A stretch of DNA of 64,000 bases, taken from contig NC_090170.1 of assembly GCF_017916325.1 (NCBI RefSeq), positions 152,501 through 216,500 of the forward strand, in the 5' to 3' direction. The stretch is from Leishmania martiniquensis (lineage: Eukaryota > Euglenozoa > Kinetoplastea > Trypanosomatida > Trypanosomatidae). Positions 19,292-27,911 of this stretch are shown piece after piece (the stretch's first letter is position 1; the number at the start of each line of letters is the position of its first letter). The translations under genes and the position numbers were made by a program. Under the pieces are notes generated by a model. That model had not been told where the DNA came from and searched no databases. It saw only the letters and a list, made by a program, of their open reading frames with translations.

Positions 19292-19651
19292 ATGAAAGAT
19301 AAGTTGGACATTGCTTCTCTGTCTTTCTCTCTCAGCGCTCGCCGTGCCTGTGCGCGCAAGGAGCAGTCCACACGTGGAGACGTTTTCATGCGCGAGAGCA
19401 CCGGTGTATCCGAGAAGATGCGCCACGTACCCTTACCCACGCCTTCGTACACGCGCGGCCATAGCGAGCGCGACGACAGCAACAGCAAAGGCGACGAGAG
19501 AGGAGAACAAGAGCAAAGGAAGTCGCGTGCGTCACATCCCCTCGTGAAGACTGCCACTGCTCCGACACGAGTCTTCGCCAGAGCACCGACAAGCTATAAA
19601 CGATCGTCCACTTTTGTATTCTACAAACAACAACAGAGGAAGTGTTCGTAG
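19292..19651 (+). CDS. Possible small gene, 119 codons (weak)
   Basis: ATG frame of 119 residues rich in Arg, Ser, Lys and Glu, with a highly charged middle (ERDDSNSKGDERGEQEQRK) and no membrane segment. It lies 150-200 bases downstream of a strong C/T tract with AG dinucleotides, and 1 kb before the next tract, as a small gene would. Against it: no recognised family, moderate codon bias, and overlapping open frames on both strands. It is more complex in composition than the other intergenic frames, which is why it is listed. Confidence 0.2.
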   Translation: MKDKLDIASLSFSLSARRACARKEQSTRGDVFMRESTGVSEKMRHVPLPTPSYTRGHSERDDSNSKGDERGEQEQRKSRASHPLVKTATAPTRVFARAPTSYKRSSTFVFYKQQQRKCS

Positions 19652-20536
19652 GAGAGCGAGTGGCTCGTGTGTAGTGGCACCACACAGGGGAGGGAGGGGG
19701 GTCAGCAGCTCCGTTGCGGTCGATGTTAGCGCGCGGCGAAGAGACTGGAGCGCTGCGCCGCTACCACTTCTGGACGCACTTCTCTTCGGCGTGCCGCCTT
19801 TTCTGTCAGCCAACTTCTGTACCCTCGCCCCACGCCAAACACTCGTCAACGCTCGCGTAGCTATGCTTATGGTCCTGTTGAGGCCGCTCGATGCCTTCGG
19901 CGAGTGCCTCTGCATGTCAGTCCTCGAGGGATGAGGCACGCAAGAACGTGGTGTTGCTCCTTTCTTCTCTCACACGATGATGCCGTCTTCTTATCCTCTT
20001 TCTTGTTTACCTTCTTTTTTTTTATTACGGGTACGCTGCACTCATTCTCCCCCCTCTCTCTTCCTTTGCTCTTACACGCGCGCGCGTGTGTGTCTCCCCC
20101 CTCCCCTCGAACGCCTGTCTGCTGCCCTGGCCCCCGATGTTCCCGAATTTTCGCACACGCTAAGCGGTACAAAGGTGCCTTGCGCAACTCGCACATTTTT
20201 TTCATTGGCGAACGCGACGTGTAAGGGCGGAGGGACGCCTCTTCATGTGTGCGTCTACCGGCGTTCAAGTATTTGACGTTGAGAAACATCTTCACTAGTG
20301 GCCCCACGTTGCCGCCACTGCTTTGAAGCAGTTACCAGCGGAGTGAGTGAGAGGGGGAGAGAGCAAGGCGGGTCGTGCGGCCCACACGCCGGTGTAAGAG
20401 GGGAGGACGACAGCGAATCCGCACCTTTCCTTCTCTCGTGCCTTCATCCTAGGCGAGTCGCCCTCCACCTAAAGACACCGCCATCACATAACGCAGTGGC
20501 GAGACGGAAAGGTTGCCTGCACAAGAGAGGCGTGGG

Positions 20537-20554
20537 CACACACACACACACACA
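20537..20554. repeat. CA microsatellite
   Basis: Uninterrupted CA dinucleotide run upstream of the kinase gene. Confidence 0.8.
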
Positions 20555-20789
20555 TTACACGCATCTTAAGGGACGAGGACCCCCTCTCCCCTTACCCCCT
20601 CCAAAAAAAAAGAGGAAGCGAGGGGGCGACACGAAGAGGGGGAGCGGCCGATCAGTGTAGTGCGTTTGTCTTCGTCTTCATTTTTTTCCTTTGTTGTATT
20701 TGTTCCGCTTTCCTCATATCTTCGCCTCCCCCTCCCTCCCCTTTTTTCCTTTTTTGCGTTTTTTTTTGTGTGTGCGCGCCTGTACATTT

Positions 20790-20818
20790 CGCCGCTCCTT
20801 TGCTCATTTTTTTTTCAG
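20790..20818 (+). promoter_or_regulatory. Candidate spliced-leader acceptor for the kinase gene
   Basis: A T-rich pyrimidine tract with nine consecutive T (20807-20815) runs directly into CAG 20816-20818. It would give a 5' UTR of about 530 bases before ATG 21348. TTTTCAG near 20900-20906 is an alternative. Confidence 0.4.
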
Positions 20819-21347
20819 TGCGCTGACCCCTTTGCTGGTCCGAGTGGTGTCTTTCTTTCTCTCTGTGAGTGTCTGTGTGTGATTCCTTTAGTTTGGGCTT
20901 TTCAGGTGTATCTCTCTCTCACACGTTGCGGCCACCTACGCGAAAAAAAACAACTGTATGCGCAGCAAGAACGGCAACCGCAATAGAAAGAAATACACAT
21001 ACACACAAAATAAAGTTCACTCAGGCGCTGGTAATTCCCCTCTTGTACACGCGTACACGCGCAGAGCCACACGGGACGCAGTATGGTGCGCGCTGACCAA
21101 CACGTTGTTCTTGCTGCTTGTTTGGGCAGCCAGCCATCACCTTCGCTTCTTCCGTGGTTGGTGCTCTTCGCCCCACTACCTCTACTCACAAGTTAAGCAA
21201 AAAAAGTTACTGGATCCATCAATCCTCATCAGCCACGCACCGCCACGAGGCCGTTGTGCGTGGCTGCCGGTGTGTGAGGGAGGCGCGTGAAGGGAGAGTC
21301 GTGTCAGTCGCTCATCGCCGCCGCATCATCAGCAGTGCTGAGGCGCC

Positions 21348-24300
21348 ATGCAGGCTGTTCCCGGGAAAATGGGCTGGAATGCGACCTCTTTCTTCACCGG
21401 CTCCTGCGATCTGGAGGATGAGGTAAAAGTGCTGGGCGACTACGTGGTGGGCCCTCGCCTCGGCGAGGGTGCGTACGGCTCCGTCTACCTCGTCAAGTAC
21501 CTTCCATCAGGAGACAGCTTCGCGCTGAAGATCTTGCAGAAGCAGGATCTCTTCGGCAGCTCTGGGATCTGCCCCATCTCTCACTACAGCGCAGACGGCG
21601 GCGCATCACCACGTGACGCCGATGCCGCGGAGCCCCACCCGCCCGCTGGCGCTCCTGGTTTGGCCATGAGCTTTGAGCGTCAGATCATCTCCGAGGCGAT
21701 GGTGATGCAGGCCCTTGAGCACCCTCACGTGGTGAAGTTTTACAAGTTCCTGAACTCAAAGACGGCCTTCTACTTGGTGATGGAGTTGGCGGAGGGCGGA
21801 AAGCTGCTCGACTCGATTCTATCCAAGAATTACTTCACCGAGAACGAAGCGCGCACGTTCTTCCAGCAGCTCATCTCTGCGATCGACTACTGCCACCGCA
21901 ACGGAGTCGCGCACAAGGACTTGAAGGCGGAGAACTTGCTGCTGAGCAGCGATGGCCGCCTTCTGGTGTGCGACTTCGGCTTCTCCTCCAAGATCGCCAA
22001 GGAGAACATCGACGACCCGGAACGGACAATCAGTACGGGCGACAACATTCCTCTGCTCGACGCCATGCACAATGTGGGCATCTTCGGGACACTGCACTAC
22101 ACGAGTCCAGAGGCAGCGATCGCATCCTCGCAGCAGGCGAGGCTGAACTTCGCGGGTGCCAACATGGCGGTCCCGGCAGACGCCTCGACAATCCTGGAGG
22201 GCCATGAGGGCACTCTCCGCTACTCGTTCGCTTCCACCGCAACACCCTCGTGCATGTCTAGCACCTCTTCATCCTCAACGCCGCACACGTCGCCGCGCAG
22301 CGGCTTGCTTGCGCGAGGGTGGCGGCGGAAGGCAGCAGAGGCGGTGAGTTCGAAGCGCTGGAAGGCGCACGGCAAAGCCAGCGGCAAGCGCAGCGGTACC
22401 CCACTCTACACGTCACACAGCACCACTCCGACAGTGGAATCAGAAGCAATGCAAAAACTGCCAGCAGAGAAAGGGCGGGAGCGACCCGATCCTTTGACCC
22501 CGCCTTCGTGCACCGCCTCCGGCCTTTCTCTGCCCCGCACTTGCAGCGCCCAGAGCTTCGGTAGCGCCGCCAGCGGTCACAGACAGAGGGGAACTCCGTC
22601 CGCCAGCGGGCTCAGCAGGGTTGGGGAGGGGCTTAGTACCTTCGTAAGGTCTCTTATGGGTAACAGCGGCCACCATCAACCTCACCACGGCCAATACTCG
22701 CCTGCACACGGTGACCGCGCTCGGTCATCGCAAGAGAAGCAGACAGCGGCAGTTGTGCCATCAAGTGCTGAGTCCAAGGCAAAGCCAAAACACGCAGACC
22801 GCATCGCGCACTCCCCTGGCGGTGAAGGCATGGAGGACGTTACCTCAGGCGCGCATCAGCGACCGAGACATCTGCGCTCCGGGACACCCTCTCAGGAGCG
22901 CCTACCGACCTTCTCTTTAGGCGCATCGCCATCCCTGTCCCCCACCACCTCGTCTTTAGGGAGCTCGGCATTCTCCGAGAGAGTCGCAGTGGCGACAGCA
23001 CGTATTGTGAGCTCCCCGCGCGCTATGGACAGCGGGGGGCGAAGCATGCTCTCCTCATCCGCGTGCAGCTCAGCTGCCTCGAGGCCTGCGACCAAGTATC
23101 CACCACGCCACCTCCCAGACGCGAAGGACGCTGTTGTAGTTTTCGACGCCAACGTGGACGACATTGCCTCTCCTGTCACGACGTCCCACAGAGATGCGGC
23201 TGACGCGCAGCATTTGCCTCTGCTGGGGCCACAGGCGAGCCCCATGACGCTGGATGCGCTGAACTCGGGCAGCGCGCCTCCGCAGCCCTCCTGCGACCTT
23301 GGCAGGGCTTGTGACCGTAGTCATCCCCACCACGGGCGTCAGCAGCGGCGTGTCAGCCGCTGTGATCGGGGCTTGGGCACCTCGATGCCATCCGAGTTGC
23401 AGCCTGTCATTGTGGACCCCTTCCAGCAAGACTTGTGGAGCGCCGGCATCATTCTCTTCTTCATGCTCACTGGCCGGCTGCCTTTCGACGGCCGAGATGA
23501 GGAGGAGACGCTGCATTTGATTCAGGTGAACGAGTTCGCCTTCGACAAGGACGAAGAGCAGCGCATCTCGCCGGCCGCGCGGAGGCTGGTGACGCAGATG
23601 TTGGCGCCTGAGCCAACGGACCGGCCCACCATCGAGCAGATCATTTCCAACCCGTGGTTTATGCGGGGCTTGCAGCTCGAGAAGGACTTTCCGCACCGCA
23701 AGGACCTGATGGAGGCGTTGGGCGACGCGACACCGGGCTCGGAGCGACAGCGACCTATCCTTCAAAACGCTGCCAAAGGCATCGACGTCCCGACCGACGA
23801 GTACGCCCGGCTAAGCCGCGCCGGCGGCGGCAGCGAAGGAGGTGCCCGGATGGGCTCCAGCACTCGTGCACCAAGCTCCTTTGGAAGCAGCGCGGCCAAC
23901 GCCGGCAAACCGTCGTCACGGCTCTACTCCTTTACCCCGGACTCGCGCGCACCTTTGCCGCTGGTGAGGCTGGGCAGCACAGCCGGCGTCAGCCCCAGCA
24001 CCCAGCAGGAGCACGGTGCCGGCACGCCCGCCACCTTCAGCTTCTTGGACTTCTCCACGCATCACTCCGCTACACCAGAAGAGGAGGAGGTGCTCGAGAA
24101 GGCCTTTCGTAAGCTAGACGCTGATGGCTATGGTTGCATCACGCGAGACCAGGTGCGCGACATGCTCACCACCCTCCACGGCGGCGTCGTGCCAACAGAG
24201 GACGTCGACGAACTTGTGCGTCTCTTCACCGGCGACGCGGGTGCCGCCAGCATAACGTTCAAGCAGTTTCATGATGCATGGGTGAGCAAGGACTTGGCGC

Positions 24301-26654
24301 ACACCCCCTTCACTCACCGGAGCAAGTTTCAGCTGGCCAACATCATCGGGACGGAGATGGACGCGGTTGAGAGAGAGGTGATTCGGCAGCTGCGTACGGC
24401 GTTCAACAGCCTCGACGAGAACCACCGCGGCGTCATTCAGCTCCATCAGGTGCAGCGCATCTTTGAAAAGTGCCATATTCCCGTGCCCAGGGAGGAGTGC
24501 CTCTCCTTCATCAAGTACTTCCACAAGACAGAGAGGACTCGCTGCCACCATCACACCTCCCTGCACTGGAAAAAGTGGGGGGCCACACCGGCAATGATGA
24601 GCCTTTGGCGCACCTCTGGAGCAGCATCGCCTCAGACATCGACAAGAGCGCATTCGTCGGCGTTCACGGCAGGTGCCACGCACGCCTGGAATCCGACGCC
24701 GACGCACCATGTCGCCACCTCACCCATACTGCCGTCAGCAAAGATCAGCTCAGACTCTGCCACATCCACCGCCGCGGGCGGCGCCGTCGGCAGCGGCCCG
24801 CAGGCCATGTCGCCGCCGCTGCCGGATTCCCCCCTGTCGCCGTCTTCCATCACCATCTCTTTCAACTCCTTTGTGCGCGGTATCGTGAAGAGCGATATTC
24901 TGCTGAAGCATCCCCTCGGCCGAAAGCTGGCTGCCGCCACGAACCTCGCCGCACTCTTTCACTCCCGAAACGTGACCGAATGCGTGAGCCACGGCTTTCT
25001 TGTCTCCGGCCTGCAGAGCACCATAGTGGCGAAGTTGACGAGTGTGCCGGAGCGGCTGCTGATGTTGTACTCAGGCGAGGTGACCGTGAACGCCGAGAAC
25101 ATTTATTCGTTTCGGTACCTGGACTCCTCGGCGCCGGTGACGGGAGACACAATGAGCACGGCGAGGCCGCTGGCGATGTCTTCGCCGCTGGTGGCCGTGG
25201 CTGCACGCGCAGTCCCGGAGACAGCGAGCTTGCCTTTGCCCTTGCGAGGCCGTCTTTCGACTCTCCGCTGCGGCGCCTCTTCTCCAGCGCCCCCTTTCCA
25301 GCCACAACGTCCCGTCGTCCCAGACGTTGGCGACGGTGCAGCGGGCCGAACGGCGGTTACGCGCAACTCCGACTCCCGCCACGATAACCAACCTACCCCC
25401 TTGCCGGATCTGAGCACCGCACGCTCGCGCTCCGCGTGCACGCAGCCGCCGTCCGCCAACCTCGACAACCTCGTCCGAGCGGACTCGCACGGCTCTGCCC
25501 TGAATTTTCCCTGCCCAGAGCAGTTCAGTTGCCGCACGCCCACAAGTCGCAGTCCCTTTGCCTCACAACTGCAGCGCAGTCCCACCGTGCCCGTCCTTCA
25601 CCCGCCAAGTCGCTCCGACTCTGATCGTTGCCCTTGGGGGTCGGCTCCAAGTCGCTCTCTCGCCTTCCCCTGCCGCTCGAACTCGCTGCCACGCTCGCCA
25701 GCGTCAGACCGCACCTGCAGCCCGCTCTTGAGCAGCCACAGCACGCACACTCACGCGAACCAAGGCACGGACCGCGATAGTGACGGTGCTCTCGACGACG
25801 CGCACGACTCCTTTTCGTCCTCGCACATCGGCACCACGATCATGAGCATCATTGACGACAGCCGTAGCAACAGTAGCTGCTGCGCTCTCTCCTTTGGCCT
25901 GGGGGAGGAGGTGGAGGGCATGACCACCGCTGCGGCGGTGGGCCGGCGGAGGAGGGTCGAAGACGCCGCCAAGCCTCTCGACCTGACCCCAATGGGCAAC
26001 AAGACGGCCAACTCGACCACTCCCACTCGCAACACTGGTGCGCGTCAGCGTAAGCAGCTTTGCGCTCTCGACACCGACGCTGCCGGCAGAGCAGAGAAGC
26101 GCAAGACAAGGCCGAGGCGGGGACCTGCAGCATGGGGACCAACAAAGATCGCCCGGCCGAAGCGGTGCTCCTCGGCACACACCGGCGCGCCCTTCTTGTC
26201 TCCGCTACCAGCCGCGGCGCGTCTCAGGCCACTGCCGTCGTTTACTTCGAAGCACAGTACGGGTGTTGGGCCGACATCAAGTCTTCTGCCCAATGCCCAT
26301 AGCCTCTCACCAGCAAAAGCGCCGTCACCGAATCGTGGGGGGGCCCCCATGCCGCACTCCCTCCCCCTCCGCTTGAGCGCTAACGCCTTCCTGCCGACGG
26401 CGTCAGCGACTGTTGCGCATTGTGCAATGGCCCGCGGCAGCACTGACGCAGGGGCACTGGCGGAGGGCGTGTGCGACTTCGATGTGATTCTGTCGCCCGC
26501 CTGTCTGGGCTACACAATGGTTCAGTTCCGCCGCATTCACGGCACAACCAGCGACTTCCACGAAGCCGTGAGCTTTGTTTCAAATATATTGGCCATGGAG
26601 CGGGAGCAGGCGATGCAGGACACCATGACACGTGGAGAGAGTGAGCTCATGTGA
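21348..26654 (+). CDS. Large serine/threonine protein kinase with EF-hand-like and KA1-like regions
   Basis: 1768 residues from ATG 21348. Kinase motifs: glycine loop GEGAYGSV (39-46), Lys61 in FALK, helix-C Glu116, catalytic HKDLKAEN (189-196, Asp191), Asp209 in CDFGFSS, and SPEA (Ser253-Glu255). The expected helix-F motif DLWSAGIILF appears only at 695, so about 430 Ser/Pro-rich residues interrupt the domain. It closes with TDRPTIEQIISNPWF near 765. Active-site residues are all present, so it should be catalytically competent; the order resembles CAMK-group kinases. Residues about 910-1060 hold EF-hand-like helices, with loops DADGYGCITRDQ (924-935) and DENHRGVIQLHQ lacking the final Glu, so Ca2+ binding is doubtful. 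Residues about 1185-1260 and the C-terminus (1706-1755, LGYTMVQFRRIHGTTSDF) resemble the two halves of a KA1 membrane-binding domain separated by about 440 low-complexity residues. Substrates unknown. Confidence 0.92.
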   Translation: MQAVPGKMGWNATSFFTGSCDLEDEVKVLGDYVVGPRLGEGAYGSVYLVKYLPSGDSFALKILQKQDLFGSSGICPISHYSADGGASPRDADAAEPHPPAGAPGLAMSFERQIISEAMVMQALEHPHVVKFYKFLNSKTAFYLVMELAEGGKLLDSILSKNYFTENEARTFFQQLISAIDYCHRNGVAHKDLKAENLLLSSDGRLLVCDFGFSSKIAKENIDDPERTISTGDNIPLLDAMHNVGIFGTLHYTSPEAAIASSQQARLNFAGANMAVPADASTILEGHEGTLRYSFASTATPSCMSSTSSSSTPHTSPRSGLLARGWRRKAAEAVSSKRWKAHGKASGKRSGTPLYTSHSTTPTVESEAMQKLPAEKGRERPDPLTPPSCTASGLSLPRTCSAQSFGSAASGHRQRGTPSASGLSRVGEGLSTFVRSLMGNSGHHQPHHGQYSPAHGDRARSSQEKQTAAVVPSSAESKAKPKHADRIAHSPGGEGMEDVTSGAHQRPRHLRSGTPSQERLPTFSLGASPSLSPTTSSLGSSAFSERVAVATARIVSSPRAMDSGGRSMLSSSACSSAASRPATKYPPRHLPDAKDAVVVFDANVDDIASPVTTSHRDAADAQHLPLLGPQASPMTLDALNSGSAPPQPSCDLGRACDRSHPHHGRQQRRVSRCDRGLGTSMPSELQPVIVDPFQQDLWSAGIILFFMLTGRLPFDGRDEEETLHLIQVNEFAFDKDEEQRISPAARRLVTQMLAPEPTDRPTIEQIISNPWFMRGLQLEKDFPHRKDLMEALGDATPGSERQRPILQNAAKGIDVPTDEYARLSRAGGGSEGGARMGSSTRAPSSFGSSAANAGKPSSRLYSFTPDSRAPLPLVRLGSTAGVSPSTQQEHGAGTPATFSFLDFSTHHSATPEEEEVLEKAFRKLDADGYGCITRDQVRDMLTTLHGGVVPTEDVDELVRLFTGDAGAASITFKQFHDAWVSKDLAHTPFTHRSKFQLANIIGTEMDAVEREVIRQLRTAFNSLDENHRGVIQLHQVQRIFEKCHIPVPREECLSFIKYFHKTERTRCHHHTSLHWKKWGATPAMMSLWRTSGAASPQTSTRAHSSAFTAGATHAWNPTPTHHVATSPILPSAKISSDSATSTAAGGAVGSGPQAMSPPLPDSPLSPSSITISFNSFVRGIVKSDILLKHPLGRKLAAATNLAALFHSRNVTECVSHGFLVSGLQSTIVAKLTSVPERLLMLYSGEVTVNAENIYSFRYLDSSAPVTGDTMSTARPLAMSSPLVAVAARAVPETASLPLPLRGRLSTLRCGASSPAPPFQPQRPVVPDVGDGAAGRTAVTRNSDSRHDNQPTPLPDLSTARSRSACTQPPSANLDNLVRADSHGSALNFPCPEQFSCRTPTSRSPFASQLQRSPTVPVLHPPSRSDSDRCPWGSAPSRSLAFPCRSNSLPRSPASDRTCSPLLSSHSTHTHANQGTDRDSDGALDDAHDSFSSSHIGTTIMSIIDDSRSNSSCCALSFGLGEEVEGMTTAAAVGRRRRVEDAAKPLDLTPMGNKTANSTTPTRNTGARQRKQLCALDTDAAGRAEKRKTRPRRGPAAWGPTKIARPKRCSSAHTGAPFLSPLPAAARLRPLPSFTSKHSTGVGPTSSLLPNAHSLSPAKAPSPNRGGAPMPHSLPLRLSANAFLPTASATVAHCAMARGSTDAGALAEGVCDFDVILSPACLGYTMVQFRRIHGTTSDFHEAVSFVSNILAMEREQAMQDTMTRGESELM

Positions 26655-27860
26655 TGGGAGGAGGAGGGGGGGTGAAGGGAGGCACGTTGGTAACAAGGAT
26701 GCCTCCCTTTGAAAAAGGCAACGCTCCCCTCTCTTCACCCACACCTCCACCCCCATGCGAGCGAGCCATTGGCGCCTTATCCTTTCTCGAAGCACCGAGC
26801 CGTCGTTTCTTGTGCTTGTACACCGCCCGCTTTTGTCTCGACGGGCCACCGCTGGCTGTACACACCGATGCTCCCGTCGCCGAGTGTGCCCAGTGCTGCG
26901 ACTCACGTAAGCCGACGCTCCCTCTCCCCTGCTCTGCCAGAATCTCTTCATGTCTTCCTTGTATATCTGCCTGTGCTTCTCCTTTCGGTTTAGTGGAAAC
27001 ACGTCTCTCTCTGCGCGTTCGTGCATGCGCCTGCACGCTGTTGTAAGTGAACGAGAGGTGGCAAGTTCAACGCGTGCCGTGCACCCCTCTTATTCTCAGC
27101 GTTTTTGTTGTTGAGTAAAAGGCGGATCGGAGTGTAAAGCAAAGAAATGAAAAGCACAGACGAATAACGCAGCGGCGTGGCCGATGACCGCCGCTTGAGA
27201 CCCGCTGGTGCGGCAGGCGCGCCTGCATCCTTGCGGTCTGCCCCTGCAGGGACGGCTCTTCTGGACAGGTGAAGCGCCCACGCATCCTGGCGCGACTTTC
27301 CTCACGCCTGCTCTCTACCAGAGACGGTGCTGCAAGTGTGAGCAGCCTTGATCACGTGCCCTCTACTCCCTCCCCCTCCCTCCCATCCACCACCTCTCCA
27401 CTGCGCACCTCCTGCGTCTCTCTTCTTCCTGTAAACATGCGCGTGGGCACGCATGCCTTGTGACGCACATGTGCACCCGCCATGAAAACGCCGACCACTT
27501 CCTTTTTTTCCCTCTCCCTTTTGCGTTACGGTAGTAACGACACGTGTGGGACTGTAAGAGCACAACGAAAAGAGGTGGGCTACGCCAGCGGCAAGGAGAC
27601 TGACCCGCACAGCCGCAAAGGAGTGCAACGGCGAAGCAGTCTGCAAAGCAAGCTTCTTCGTCTCTGCGAATCCCTCGTGGGCGCTAACCGACGCACCCCG
27701 CTGTGCCCTTGAGAGAAACAATCGAACGAAATTGTGTGCTGAGGGCTGCACCATACCCACACAGGCATCCACCTCACATCCTCTCCGTCTCTCGCCTGCC
27801 TTCAACGTTGGCTGATTGACCCAGTACGCGGCTGTGCGTGTTCGGCTCTGCAACACGCAC

Positions 27861-27911
27861 ATATATATATATATATTTATTTATTTATTTATACACACAC
27901 ATATATATATA
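27861..27911. repeat. Compound microsatellite (AT, TTTA, AC, AT)
   Basis: (AT)8, then TTTA-type units, then an AC run, then a second AT run, in direct succession. Confidence 0.85.

Larger units (their letters stand above)
17628..21347 (+). other. 3.7-kb intergenic region before the kinase gene
   Basis: Mostly UTR-like DNA. C/T-rich tracts at 18880-19080, 20035-20110 and 20660-20820; CA run at 20537-20554. Two well-separated pyrimidine-AG areas (about 18840-19135 and 20790-20818) leave room for a small transcript between them; the only ATG frame of note there is 19292-19651. Otherwise nothing seen. Confidence 0.5.
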
